A stretch of DNA of 64,000 nt from Brassica napus (lineage: Eukaryota > Streptophyta > Magnoliopsida > Brassicales > Brassicaceae). The stretch is taken from the NCBI RefSeq assembly GCF_020379485.1, contig NC_063448.1, forward strand, positions 14,345,726 through 14,409,725, read 5' to 3'. Positions within the stretch are counted from its first letter, which is position 1, and each line of letters begins with the position of its first letter. Shown piece after piece: positions 1 through 11,874 of this stretch. Under the pieces are notes generated by a model. The model did no database searches. It was not told where the DNA came from and worked only from the letters and a program-made list of their open reading frames with translations. The position numbers were made by a program, and so were the translations under genes.

Positions 1-1690
1 CGCCTCTCCGTGATCAACAGAGGAAGTAGCCCCTTCGTAAGGCCTCTTCCTTCCTCCTTTTCCCTTCCTTGCCTCCAAACCCTCAGAGGTTTCATCGAGA
101 GAGGCGATCTCTTCAAGAGGAAGCTCTTCGGTTGCTCTCCTCTTGGATTTTCTACTCTTTTTCTTCTTCTTTTTCGGACTTGAGTCAGGAGGCTCCGCCC
201 CAACCCCTTCGTCGACTAAATCGGGTGCTCCTTCCTTGGAAGCTCGGTCACCGTCAGAGCTGGTCGACGCTTGCACATTGGCGGGAGTTGACTTCTTCGA
301 AAGCAATTGCAGCTTCCCCTTCAATAACGCACTCAGATCAGGAACTCCGTCCATCTTTCTAGCTTCGTCTAGTAGCTTCTGCTGTTTCCGAGTAAAAAGG
401 GACAGGCGCGATTACAGGGCCCGAGTACAACGGGAAGTCTCGACTCCCAATCAACTGCAAAAAAGAGAGGAGGAGACTAAATGGTCAACAAAAACATAGA
501 GATGGCGCAGATAAGTTGTTGATGAAAACTTCTCGGTGAAAGACCAACGAACTCACCTCTGGCAATTCGACCTTCTTGGCGTCTTATCCACTCTCGACTA
601 AGATCGGGCCAACGGAGATGGCTGTGAGCCGCGATCGCCTGGGCACTCTCAAAGAATTTCTCCGGGTATGCGATGGTATTCGGATGGCGAACTGCAACAA
701 CAAGAAACACGCGATTAAGAATACCCGAATAGGACATGACAACAACAAACAATATCTACCGAGCGTTTTGTTCCATAGCACGCGATAGTCGTCCCCAGGA
801 GGTTCTGAGAAGGCATGTTCGTCGGACTTGATATAAAAATATGAGCGCTGCCAGTCTTTCGTCTTGTTTGGATGCCCAGCCAAGACAATGTAGCTCGAAC
901 GCATCTTCTCTGAGAATATTCCATGCGGCTCCGCCTTCGTGAAAGTTAACTCTTCGAACACTCTCACCCTCATCGAGACGTCTATCTCCGCTGCCATCAG
1001 CATCAGCATAACCGCAATGCGCAGCGACCCATTGAGCAACGGACAGATTACGATGTCCCGACGAAATGCGTAAGACGTGATCAGTCGGGGAATCGGAAAC
1101 CAGAGTTTCGTATGGTCCCCGAAATAAGATTCGTAGACGCACTGGTAGCCAATTGGAGGCGACCAAGGACGTTGCCCCTTTGAAGGAATAATGTATGTAA
1201 CACTGGCGTCTCCACTTCGCCTCAACAAATCCCGCACCGTCTTGTGAGAGGAGCAAGAATCGAAGACATTCTCCCATGACTGAGCCCGCGTGTCACGAAG
1301 TAATTCAGGCGGGAGTGGAGAGAGTTCCTCGAAGATCCCGCCAGGATGATAGATTGTGGGACGGCAGTCTATCTGGTCGAAAGGAATCCCCCGATGAGCT
1401 CGTCTCAAATGTCTCGAGGTTTGGCTGGACGCTTCAGAACCACTACCGCTCACGTCGCTGCTCCCGACTTCAACGCGATCTGCGCCTTCATCACGAATCA
1501 TCCTATGAGCATCAGCGACCAAAAGACGTTGAGATAGGGTCATGCTTTCTGTATCCCGAAGAGCATCGCGATGAATCAAGTCGAAGTCGTCCAGTGGGCG
1601 GTCAGTTGCTGACGCATCTCTGATCGGACTCGGAGAATCCGCGATGCCCTTCCCTTTTTCTTCTCGCGACAGTCGACTTCTTGGAGGCAT
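1..1690 (-). pseudogene. Antisense transposon gene (putative plant transposon protein), partial, frameshifted
   Basis: The start is at 1690 (MPPRSRLSREEKGKG), followed by an acidic Ser-rich stretch and a globular region with HPGGIFEELSPLPPELL and YESYFGDHTKLWFPIPRL, which I recognise from proteins encoded antisense in crucifer LTR elements; no biochemical function is known to me. Exon 1 is 760-1690. A 68-bp intron (692-759, GTAGAT...TTGCAG) and a 102-bp intron (455-556, GTGAGT...TTGCAG) keep phase, with exon 2 at 557-691 and exon 3 from 454 leftwards. Exon 3 meets a stop at 369-371, whereas an adjacent frame stays open with a Lys-rich region continuing to the window edge, so a single-base shift lies at about 372-440. 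The 3' end is outside the window. The shift makes this copy probably non-functional. Confidence 0.6.
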
Positions 1691-1843
1691 GTTCCTTAAT
1701 GTAGGGGACGACTACAACCGCCGAAAGATACCAACGAGTCTACGCAAGGAAAAACCTATCTAGAGAGAGAAAGTAAATGTAGAGAGAAGGGAGAGAAAAA
1801 CGGATACCTGAATCTGGAGAGACGGGAGCGAAGGAGAGAGGTC

Positions 1844-1852
1844 TATTTATAG
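1844..1852 (-). promoter_or_regulatory. TATA box for the antisense transposon gene
   Basis: On the minus strand CTATAAATAG lies about 155 bases upstream of the ATG at 1690, at a plausible distance for a TATA box with a leader. A GT at about 1806 (CAG|GTATCC) and pyrimidine-rich AG acceptors near 1740-1765 could define a leader intron. The box lies inside the retrotransposon, so the antisense gene seems to bring its own promoter. Confidence 0.45.
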
Positions 1853-2272
1853 CAAAAACGAAGGCACGTTTTCCGAGTTCAATCATTAGGTCTATGAAGG
1901 CCTAAATGGGCCTCAAAGGCCGCCTGAATACCCAGGAACTTACTCGCGATGGTTCAGCTTTTCGCTGGAACCGGTTTTCGATCAAGAAGTTAGACCGGAA
2001 TCGATTCCCTATCTCTATTTAAACCAGTCTCCGGTTAACCAACAAAACTGATCCCCGTCTTTTCACCCAAAATAATCTATCATCCGAGTAAACTGTATCT
2101 CATTGTAAAGACTGAGAGGCGAAAGCACGCGTCGACGACTAAACGCTACTCGGAGCGACTAAAAACACACGCTGACGACTAAAACGGGAAGTATTACCCC
2201 ACGCATTAGAGCCTGCTATCCGAATGAACCTGACCCACAAATTCACTGAGACCGCCGCGCCGCTCACAAGTG

Positions 2273-2290
2273 AACTGAGGGGGGACTTAT
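2273..2290 (+). other. Polypurine tract
   Basis: AACTGAGGGGGGACTTAT sits directly before the first base of the LTR (TGTAGGAG at 2291). This is the expected plus-strand primer position and fixes the orientation of the element. Confidence 0.7.
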
Positions 2291-2790
2291 TGTAGGAGAT
2301 GGATTACATCCCTCCGCAAGGCCCATCGAATAACAGGCCCTGATCCAGCGAGTTGGATTAGTCCGGTCGGCTCGGCGGCTAAACACGAGAACTCGACCCT
2401 AGAGTACTTTTAGCCGGTCGACCAAGCCGACCAAAAGTACCCGGCTTGAAGGGAATTCCGCCCGGACCCGTGTACGCGGCCTTTCGCATCAAGGCCCAAA
2501 GAAGCACGAAATTAGGGCATCAAGGGCAGGAGAACTATAAAAAGGGGAGAGGAAGCAACAAGACGGGGACTTTGGACCATTGGACATACTAAGCGGCTAG
2601 ATCTAGGGTTTTAGGCGATTTCTTTGATCTTGTTGCTCTTTCACTTTCATGTCACTCTTGTAACCCTTCAGTTTGAATCTAATAAAACGTCTTTAGTCAT
2701 CTCATTTCTGACTTCTTTCACTCTAGTCGACTGAATCCCGTTCAAACAATAAACAACTCGATCATCATCTGGTTCTCACTGGTATATCCA
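2291..2790 (+). repeat. 3' LTR (right end approximate)
   Basis: It begins TGTAGGAGATGG after the purine tract. It contains a TATA box at 2536-2544 (TATAAAAAG) and an AATAAA signal at 2681-2686, giving U3, R and U5 in the expected order. The right end is placed at 2790 (...TATATCCA) only because it ends in CA at a reasonable length; the second LTR needed to prove it is not in the window. Confidence 0.6.
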
Positions 2791-2935
2791 AAACCCTCTT
2801 CTAAAGTAGCATGCACACAACTAATATTTCTGGATTTAAATTGCAGGTTTTACAGTGATTTCTTGTCCATGCAGTAATGATGATTATGGCTTCGTTGCGA
2901 TTCTAGTAAGTAGTAACACCTAAGAAAGTATCACT

Positions 2936-5399
2936 AAAGAAATCACTTACGACTGAAATTCGGCGAATCGGGAGTGAATCGTCGCCGATAAGTCAGCTCC
3001 GACGTCCTCACCACTCTTCTCCTCCACCTTATCTCTACAAGCTTCCATGGAGTCAGGAATCATTCCTCCTCCACCATCATCGTCCTCGGAAATACAAAGT
3101 ATCTCATGTGGTCTCGCCGTTGAATCTCTTCCGCCGGCTCCGACGTCGTCGTCGACCATGACCTCTGCTTCGTCATCAACCATGACCGCTTCGCCGTTGA
3201 CGACTTCGTTGGCGATGGAGGTTACGAGTAATGAATCCCCTGATTTCGTCCAGGCACAGTCATCGTCGTCGTCTTTAGCTCTGGTGAACACGAGTCTCAG
3301 CTCTCCGGTCTCCATCAACCCTCCATCTTCGTCACCTGTGCTGACATCTTCTACGTTGACTTTCGCTTCTTCTTCTTCGATGAATTCAACCGCGGTATCA
3401 TCGGACGTGAAGAACACGATCTCAGAGCTCCAGAGCTCCATTGTCTCAGAAACCAATATCACTCTTGTCTCTTCTCATCCTGAAGAATGTAATGTTACCT
3501 TCAGTCAACAAACCTTGTCCCTGGAAAATGGAATGCAAGAACCACCTAAATTTGTAGCCACCTTAGGTGCGTGGGCAAAGCCACTTCTCTTTAAACATCC
3601 CGCCACCCCGTCTGAACCTAGTACCCCTCGGGATTATGACCCTGCAATTGTTGGGAATCAGTTAGCTGCTCTATGGCCGTCCTTGAATGATGAGATCTTA
3701 AACAAGAAACCAAAGAGTAGCCACCAAACCCGTACTCTCCAGCTTCCTGTTGAGAAGCTTCCACCTCCAGAGTTAAATGCTGATGGTAAAGTCCGATTCC
3801 CGTGGGCTGCGAGATTGAGCGCTCAATCTCGAAATCTATATCGTGCGGCCACTCCGACGTACAGACTTGATGGTACGCCACAAATCTCTATTCCTTCGAA
3901 GGTGCTAAAGCTTGGTCCTGAGAATAAGGATGAGTATATCATAGGAAAGTTCCATAGGTGTTCTCTACCACCAGGTGGTTTGGTTCACGCAGTGGCTAAC
4001 CGAATTTGGGGAAGAAGCTGTAAAATAAGATGTAAGAAGATCGGTGAGTCGACCTACATGTTTCATATTCCCCATGAACCTACTCGCCATTGGGTAATTA
4101 AGCGAGGGATTTGGCATATCGATGACTGCTTGCTTTTCGTCTTGCCATGGACTCCAGAAGACTCCTTCAAAATGACAGAAATCTCCACCCTTCCTCTCTG
4201 GGTCAACCTCAAAAACATCCCAGATTGTTGCTACTCTCGTTTGGGGATAAGTCATGTGGCATCAGGCCTTGGCGAACCCATCCTTACCCACAAACCTCGA
4301 CTTGATCCTACTACAATGGGTGAAGCAAAAGTATTAGTTGAGATGGAGCTTGATAGAGATTTCCCGAAGATTATTGCACTTGATGATAAACAAGGTAATA
4401 TATTTCTTGTTGAGGTTGAATACACGTGGATACCGTCTACTTGTGGAAGGTGTGGAAATCTTGGCCACAAAGAGAAGCGGTGCCTTCTGACATCTAAACC
4501 GGAGAATGTCTTGCAGCCAGCAAGAAGAACAACATGACCGCTCTGACATTCCTGTGGTGGATATTGATGTTATTCTCCAACAAAGGGATCCAAAAACCGC
4601 AAAATCCTCACCAACTGCCAACCCAATGAAACCAAAGGTTAAAGCTAACCTCCCTATCTCTACTGCAGAATCTGATACTGTTGTGACTCAGGGTACTAAG
4701 GTTTTAAAGGATCAAAATATTGTCGAGACCAGACAGCAACTCCTAGTAGTTGACCATGGCGTCTCTGCGAATCACTCCTATTGTTCAGGCTTTGACCAGG
4801 AAACATGCAACACATTATCTGGAATTCAGTCGCCTTCTTCTCATTCACAGCATGAGGAGCCCGCTAATACGCTAATCTCTGTTACCATTCCTTCTCCATT
4901 AGTAGATTCGCAATCTACTCCTACTCATTCACAGATTATGGAGACTTCTCCATCAAACATTACCAACAACGCGGTCTTAGGATCATCTGATGTTGGTGCC
5001 TTTGTCACATCACCGGTTCACTGTGCATTTGAGAGTCCTTCTCATTTTACGGTACTTGGAGATGTGGACGAAGATGAAATTGAGCCTTCTACCAAGTTCA
5101 GCTTGACAAGAGGTGGCAGGGAATCAAAGGCTCCTATCAAATACCACAATATGGAATGGAAGACGGTCCGAGGGAGAGGTAATCGAGGTCGACGTGGCCG
5201 AAGTTCCTCTCATTAGGTTATGTTTTCATACCATTACTGGTCTATGTTTTCTACCTTTACCTTTGTTGCATTGGTTTGGGGTAAAAAGCTTATGAGGCTT
5301 GTCTCGTGAAAACTTTATCAAACTATAAGACCTAGGTCTTCGCTTGTAACCGTTTATGTTTTAATTTGAAAGCCCTTATTTCAAAAAAAAAAAAAAAAA
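2936..5399 (+). mobile_element. Non-autonomous L1-like LINE carrying ORF1 only
   Basis: The insertion is bounded by an 11-bp duplication AAAGTATCACT (2925-2935 and 5400-5410) and ends in a poly(A) run (5383-5402). It has a leader of about 110 bases, an ORF1 with a DUF4283-type region and a CCHC zinc knuckle, a short 3' region of about 165 bases, and the tail. The endonuclease/reverse transcriptase ORF2 that follows ORF1 in plant L1 elements is absent. Because both ends are defined by the duplication, the missing ORF2 is a property of the inserted copy, not of a later deletion across one border. It would need another LINE's enzymes to move. It inserted into the upstream region of the small gene fragment at 5526. 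Confidence 0.8.
3047..5216 (+). pseudogene. LINE ORF1 (DUF4283 plus zinc knuckle), frameshifted
   Basis: The first open segment (3047-4537, 496 codons) has a Ser/Pro-rich N-terminal third, a DUF4283-like nucleic-acid-binding region around residues 280-460, and a zinc knuckle at about residues 466-479 (CGRCGNLGHKEKRC, spacing C-x2-C-x4-H-x4-C). A one-base shift in the overlap with the next frame (4506-5216) interrupts it. The downstream frame has the Ser/Thr-rich tail and an Arg/Gly-rich basic end (RGRGNRGRRGR) typical of plant LINE ORF1 proteins. ORF1 products bind the element RNA in a ribonucleoprotein particle. The shift may be a lesion of this copy; frameshift expression is not supported by anything I see. 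Confidence 0.75.
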
Positions 5400-5525
5400 A
5401 AAGTATCACTATACACCTTTTATCTGATCTATATGGCTCGGTTAACACCAAGATAAACCATACAACCATACCGTGACCTAACCAGCTCCTGAGACTCGAC
5501 TCTGTCGTCTCCCTCATCGCTCACC

Positions 5526-5600
5526 ATGACCGAGCCACGTCCCTCATTCTCATTCTCCTTCTGCGCCAAACCGAAGCTTCCTCCATTTGCCAACAAGAAT
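5526..5600 (+). pseudogene. Truncated first exon of an unrecognised gene
   Basis: From an ATG in good context (CACCATGACC) about 25 codons read MTEPRPSFSFSFCAKPKLPP and on to FANK, with host-like codon use, then the sequence turns into AT-rich Helitron DNA. The preceding 100 bases look like a 5' leader. This may be the start of a host gene whose remainder was removed or displaced by the Helitron cluster beginning near 5675. I do not recognise the protein. Confidence 0.3.
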
Positions 5601-5674
5601 AAACTTGCTCACGTCCTTTTTGTCTTTATTTTTTTTATGATCAAGTTTAGGGTTTTTTTAACTGGACTGTATCT

Positions 5675-5842
5675 TTTTGAAAAAATTATATTTCCATGCC
5701 ATTCCGTTTTTTAATCTCTAATAAATAAAAAATCTATACTATTAAATCAGAATCCTAAGATTTCTCTTAGGATTTTACCATTGCTTTTTGAAAAAATTAC
5801 ATTTCCATGCCATTCCGTTTTTAATCTTTAATAAATAAACAA
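5675..5842 (+). repeat. Tandem copies of a Helitron 5' end
   Basis: A unit of about 110 bases containing CATGCCATTCCG and a following AATAAATAAAxAATCTATACTATTAAA occurs twice in a row, giving two Helitron-type starts (TCTATACTATTAAA at 5733 and 5843). A third, diverged version of the internal part is near 6915-6985. This suggests either nested insertion at the 5' terminus or tandem duplication of it. Confidence 0.5.
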
Positions 5843-6873
5843 TCTATACTATTAAAGTAGAATTTTTCATAGAATTCTGCCTTATTATTCTGGATAAAAT
5901 AATTAATTAATTTCAGCCAAAAACTGAAAAAACGTATTAAAGCATTAATGACCTTAAATACTTTAGAACCTCAAACATTCCATTTCATGTACTAAACATT
6001 TACTACTCATATCGTTTATTAATTGTATTGATACAAACCAAACCGTTTGCCTTCAATCTAGCCATCCTTAATTATTATTTATTAACTCAAAATATTTGAT
6101 GTTCCCAGATTTTGAAATATTTACTCAAAAACTGTAGTAAGATATGTATATTCCCAGAATTATGATAAAAATGGTCCCATATTTCACATAAAATAAAATA
6201 TATACTTCTAAAAATATATTCATAAGGAATAACCAAAAGTATAGACAAACCGTTTGTGCTTATACTATTATAACATTATTTTTAACATACAATAAAAATA
6301 ATATAAAAATATCAAACTATTGAAGAAAAATTTAACTGAAAACTAGCAACATTTAAAACAATATGTATTTAAATAGTTATTAAATTAGGTATTACAAAGA
6401 AAAAAATTGTGCTTTGCAATCCAAAATACTATAAATCAACACAATATTATGAAATGGGGTGAATTATTTTATTAAATATTATAATTTTTTTATCAAATTT
6501 TGATTTTGTTTATAATACGGGTTAGTTAATAGCTTAACTTTAAATATGTTTTCAGTTATATTAAAAATTATTTTTCACAGATTAAAATATGAGCACTCAA
6601 AATCAAAAATTTAACTTTATTTCAAAAAATGAAGATAGAAAATAATAATATTAGAGAATGACAACTAATAAATTATTTTCATCAATTTTTAAATTTTTTT
6701 TAAAACATTTGTATAGAACAGTGATAATGATTATATTCAGTATCCAAAATTTTCTGAATAGATAATATTATACAAAACATAAGATAAACTGTTTACAAAT
6801 TATATTTTTTACTAAATAAATTTTTGTAATTAAAAGTTAATCTCGCGCTTTCAAATCGCGGGTCAAAATCTAG
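5843..6873 (+). mobile_element. Non-autonomous Helitron
   Basis: It starts A|TCTATACTATTAAAG and ends with a hairpin (CTCGCGC...GCG-rich) followed by TCAAAATCTAG and a T, so host A and T flank TC...CTAG as in Helitrons. It has no coding capacity, is about 1.03 kb long and strongly AT-rich. An additional upstream start at 5733 may be used by the same element. Confidence 0.7.
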
Positions 6874-6874
6874 T

Positions 6875-7443
6875 TTATACTATTAAAGCATAATCTTTTT
6901 AAGGATTCTGCCATTTCTTTTTGAAAAAATTACATTTCCATGCTATTCTTTTTTTTAATCTTTAATAAAGAAATAAAAGAATATTCCAAAAGAAAAAATA
7001 AACTTATTCTACCCTAAACATATTTCCAAAACCATAGACACAATATAATTCGTGGGCCCATATCAAAACAACAATCAGTTTTCAATTAGTTTACTTCCAT
7101 TTACGAATTTCTATTTTTCACTCATCTTGACCCAAATTTTTTAAAAATTACATTGATATTATAAGTAGCGTCAATGAGTTTACAAAGAAATTTTTTTTTT
7201 GAAAAACTATTAAAAATTTATTTAAATAAAATATGTGTCACCAAAAAAATAATGTGGGTTTCAATACTTTAAAATTTTATAAATTTTAGTTCACCTAAGA
7301 AAAATAAGCATAATAAATTTTACATATAATTTATACAAACTTAAAATAAATAAATTATATAAATCATAGTTTCTGTTACATAAAATATTTAAATATTAAC
7401 TAAAAATTAATCCCGCGCTTTCAAAGCACGGGTGAAAATCTAG
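6875..7443 (+). mobile_element. Second non-autonomous Helitron, abutting the first
   Basis: It starts directly after the previous CTAG with TTATACTATTAAAGC, a degenerate version of the usual TC start. It ends with the hairpin CCCGCGCTTTCAAAGCACGGG and CTAG at 7440-7443. It is about 570 bases long and non-coding. Head-to-tail placement of Helitrons is known in plants. Confidence 0.65.
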
Positions 7444-8470
7444 TGTGATGATTAAATTTGAGGGTAGATTCTCAACTATCCAAAAAGTAACCGTAAACCT
7501 AAAATCAGGGTGTTACATCCATCCACTATAATCATGACTATACCATCTGCTTACCTGAGTGATGAGGCTTTAACTTCAATAACTTCAAACATGAACTGAA
7601 GAAACCACATCCAACAGTCACTAATTCAAAAATTCCAGTCCTTAAGCAAGGCTCCTACTGCATAAAATGTTTCGTGTACTAATGTTCTGAGCATTTCTCC
7701 ATCACTCTATTAGCAACTTGTCCACCTTCCGATATGGTAAATAGATCTTTAGTAGAAATTTTAATGCATTTGAACTGAAAGCTTCAGGATATGAGATGAA
7801 TGATGCTTCTTCTCATAAACCTGTTGAGATAGGCATATAAAACCTTCCCAGAAGATACGAGAAATGCAGTGGACGTTCGTGGCTGTGGAAAACATAGAGG
7901 AGACCGCGGGTCGTATCAGTAGGTTTACGAGTGTGATCTCTTCTACTTTTTCTCTATGAATTCTACTTTAATGTTTGTTGTCTTTAACTTTCATAAACAA
8001 CTCTTCTAAATTGTATGACCCAAAAGTCATATCCTTGTATTATTTACCCATTTTATTAGCAAGCTTTTCTTTAAAAAAAATGCTATTTAAAAATTTTATT
8101 TAAGAACTTCTTTATATAAGGTTGAAGAAACATATAAAAAATCATAGCAGAGAATTGTTAATACCTTTATGCTTAACTATTTAGGGTATATTAAAGAAAG
8201 TTTGAAGTTGTCATTTTTATTAAAATTTAAAATAAGATGAAAGCCATTGTTGACAAAAAGACATGATAACTTATTTATAACTTGTTGGGACACCAATCTG
8301 ATAGTTTATCTGCCACTGAAATCTTCTCACTTCTCACAGCTTGATTAATTTTGTATCATTTTCCTACAGATCAAGAGGAACAACCCCTATAAGATTACAA
8401 TGTTGCATTTCGTTCTTAAGTTTCGACAAAATTCATGAATGAGTTTATATAAAACTAATAACGACACTAA
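7444..8470. other. Gene-free stretch
   Basis: I see no coherent ORF, RNA gene or repeat boundary. A short less AT-rich piece at 7850-7930 could be a worn gene fragment, but nothing is recognisable. Confidence 0.4.
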
Positions 8471-9378
8471 ACTTTAATTACCTCTTCTCACGCTGTTCTC
8501 AAATTTTCTCATGTGAGGATCAAGATATTGGCGGTCGGCTTCATATCTTTCATCATATGGTCCATATGGTGACCTGAAATAAAAAAAGCAACATGATTTT
8601 CCTTTATAACGAAGGATTAATTCATCATTGAAAACAATAAGGATAGACTTATTAGTAAAAAATATTCTTAATATAATCATGAATTAAATTGCTGATTGAA
8701 CACAAATAGCATGAAACATGATTAGGGCTACTAAAAGAGCATGAAACATGATGATTCCCTTACTATATGCTAAATCAACAATTTCTCTCCTTACTTACGT
8801 CATCTACATCTAAGAATGAATTACCGTATATCATCAGATCTTCTCAAATGAGGATTAACAGTTAAACCAGAAGTTCTGTAGGTGGGACTCAGTACACTAT
8901 TTGTTGGCCTGGGATATAAACAAGAATGTATTAGTTATGATCATAGATTCATAAAAATTTGCTTTCATTAGTAAATTTCCTATTGTTAATCATTAACTGG
9001 TTTCAACAAAAACAAAATAAAAAGAATCCAACGATGGATATATACAGCACCGCAAGAGATACTATATAACTTATTAAAAGGGTTGAAGAAATAATTTCTA
9101 ATAAGAGTAATCGTCCTGACGAGTAATATAAATCTCCATAACCGATACTTTCTATATATTGAGAGTATCACGCATATAGAAAATAGGGTAAATATACTAT
9201 AACATATAAAAAGTTAGATTGAAAAACCTTTCTTCACGAAGATTAAGAAGATCTGCAAATGATTCGTTATTTTCTCCTGGCGAGATGATCCTCTGCATTT
9301 TATAAGTAACCACATTATATTCTCCGATTTCGTAAATTTAGCTTACTTCTATAAAATAAAAATTTAGACAAAACGTAC

Positions 9379-11815
9379 CATTCGTTTAGCAGAAGATGAT
9401 GATTCTCCAAACGCACATTCGTTACTTTGTGGTCGACGTCTTCTCTGTGACATTCATTTATAAATAATTTTTAGTGTATATGTAGTCATACATAAGATAT
9501 TGATACACGTTTATGTGGTTGCTGCTTACTAATGTGTCAGTTGCGAGATGGTGAGTTGACGATTGTCCATTGATATGACCTCCAGATTCCTTTTTGGAGC
9601 ACAGTACAATAGTAAATATTTAGTTAACTATCGTGTCATATTTATGTAGAAAGTTTTTCTACAAAAAAATTATATGGTTTCATTTTCTTTAATATTTTTT
9701 TCCTACAATTATATGGTTTGATTTTTTTTTTATTATATTGTTTGATTCATTGCATAAAAAGTGTTTGTACCTGCAGAAGTAGGGATGGGTTTGTGAATGG
9801 TCGTATATGTGTCTGGTTTTTAAGGCAAGGGGATTTAAAACTTGATGAACGTTGATCAATCAACCCTTGCGTGCCACTATATTCCCTTTAAAAGAGGAAC
9901 CAAAATAATGTGTTCAGTTTTAGATTCAGCGATAATAATTTTGGAGAACATCTTATTATATTGTGCAAAATCGGAAAAGACTGGGTACCTTGAAGAGTTT
10001 GAGGGCACTTGTGATCTGGGTAGGAGCGAGAAATTACATTGTCGATTAGTGCCCGAGTTGGGGTTCATGTATGGTAGACTGTAGAGGATATGTCATGTAG
10101 GAGCCCAATTAGTTTAGCAAAACAAACATAGCTATAACTGTTTGATAAAAATGCAGATATAAATACATATGTATATATATATATTGAGAGAAGAACATAT
10201 CTATACTATTAAAGCAGGATCCTATTGTTTTTTTTACCTTAGTCTGCCCTTTTTATTAACATTGCATGTTTCATTAAGGACAATCAAGTAATATTAATAA
10301 CACATCTATATTGGGCCATTATTTTCGGATCCAGCCCACTATCCACATCAGATCTCTCTTGGGCCATTTGGGCCGATTAAGAAATTAGATCCAATTCTCA
10401 CATTTTTTTTCCTTTGGGCCATTGAGTCCAAGTTCAAATAATTTTTTTTTCAACCATTCTTAATTAATTTTTTTTCTTTTCTTAATATAATTTAAGCATT
10501 CATAAAAAAAATTGATTTTTTCATTGAAAAGTATAAATCTTTATTAAAAGTATATAATTATTTTTATTAAATATATTAACCACATAATAAAATTAATTCA
10601 TCAGAGTTATACCAACTTAATTCATTAAAAAAAATAAAGTTTAATTTTTTAAACATAAATAGTCATTTAAAATGAAACACGATAAAGAAAGATAAAAAGT
10701 TTAAGTCTTTTATAAAATAAAACACAAATATATGAAATATGACGCTAAATATTTCTCAATTGAAAAAAAAAAAAAAACCCGCGCTTTCAAAGCGCGGGTC
10801 AAAATCTAGTAACTATTATATTGGAGAACAAAAATGTAAGTGAAACTTAATCACAAATCAGTTAGTTGTTTAAGAAAAGGTGATCTTGCCCGCCAACTAA
10901 AGAAGATGGGGCCAATGGTTGCTGGCTATGCATGCCAGAAGAAGAAGCAAATGGGACATGCTGATATGACGCATTTGAAAAACAGTTTGGTGCCCTCCTT
11001 TTTCCAAAAAAAAAAAATGTTTTTTATCAGTTTCTTATAATTTATAAGTAATTTTTGCATTTTGGTTACAATATCAATTCGGGATGGAATTGTTGGATTC
11101 TACGTGAGTTGAGTTATTTGAATTGCCCCTATGTGGCAGTTCCAGTTACATTTATAGGTTTCGTATTGATTGTTTAGCAGATATTCTGAATTACTTTAAA
11201 AAAAGGGTTTGCTTTTGGGTTAAAATGATTTGAACATACCCAAATGTAGAATTAGGATCATAACGACGAGAAAATTGTTGTTGATACTGCTGCTGCAATC
11301 GATTATAGATATTTAGTGTTTGGTTTAGAGATTAACCAAAATTTTGAGTTAACAAAAGAAGTAAAACATAAAATGTACTGTACCATTGTAGGAATATTTG
11401 GCTCTTCAAGTGAAGTAGTCCTTGCATTCAGCTGCTGATTGACACCAGTCAATGCTTCAGATCGTCTTGGGCCACTGTCCATCGTCATCTGATTGTATAA
11501 ACCTTGATTATTTGGTTGAACATGGAAATTTCTTCCTTGTTGGTGCTGCTGTTGCTAAGATTCATTGTAAAGTAAATATTAATACACTTATTATAATTAA
11601 TTTGTCTAAATCCGTAGCTTATGATGAAGAACGTTTTGAAAAGAAGATGCAAGTAATTAACTTACTACTGCATGAAAATTTTGAGTAGGGAGATGGTAGT
11701 TGTTAAGGTTTTCTTCAGTTCCTAAAAACGATGGCTGCAGTTGCTGACCATACATACCAAAGAAAATGAAGGAATTGTAAAACTTTAGTTTGACATACTT
11801 GATAAGCAATTGTGT
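9379..11815 (-). repeat. Duplicated exon block, downstream copy
   Basis: This matches 11875-13710 exon by exon. Without the 610-bp Helitron at 10200-10809 it is about 1.83 kb, the same as the upstream copy, so the two copies arose by a tandem duplication before the Helitron arrived. A premature stop (exon at 11690-11815) and a destroyed acceptor (exon at 9989-10094) indicate decay. Confidence 0.6.
10200..10809 (+). mobile_element. Non-autonomous Helitron inside the duplicated pseudogene
   Basis: It begins A|TCTATACTATTAAAGCAGG and ends with a perfect GC hairpin CCCGCGCTTTCAAAGCGCGGG, then TCAAAATCTAG|T. Length is 610 bp, non-coding, and the flanks continue the exon-block homology on both sides, which confirms the borders independently. 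Confidence 0.8.
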
Positions 11816-11874
11816 CATGTAGTTTATAAAATTATTTTAAAGTTTTCTAAAATGAGGATTTAGAAAAAACGTAC

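Larger units (their letters stand above)
1..2790 (+). mobile_element. 3' part of a Tat-like Ty3/Gypsy LTR retrotransposon
   Basis: The plus-strand order is an internal region, a purine-rich tract (2273-2290) and an LTR (from 2291) with its own TATA box and AATAAA signal, so the element reads left to right and its gag-pol part lies beyond the left edge. Between pol and the 3' LTR it carries a gene on the opposite strand (1-1690), an arrangement known for additional ORFs in the Tat lineage of plant Ty3/Gypsy elements. The lineage is inferred from this layout and from recognising the antisense protein as a common crucifer transposon protein; no pol domain is visible here. The target duplication cannot be tested because the 5' LTR is outside. 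Confidence 0.7.

Noticed and set aside
9842..10084. Plus-strand ORF of 80 codons
   Set aside because: It is the complement of two minus-strand exons of the duplicated block, whose exon lengths are conserved between copies.
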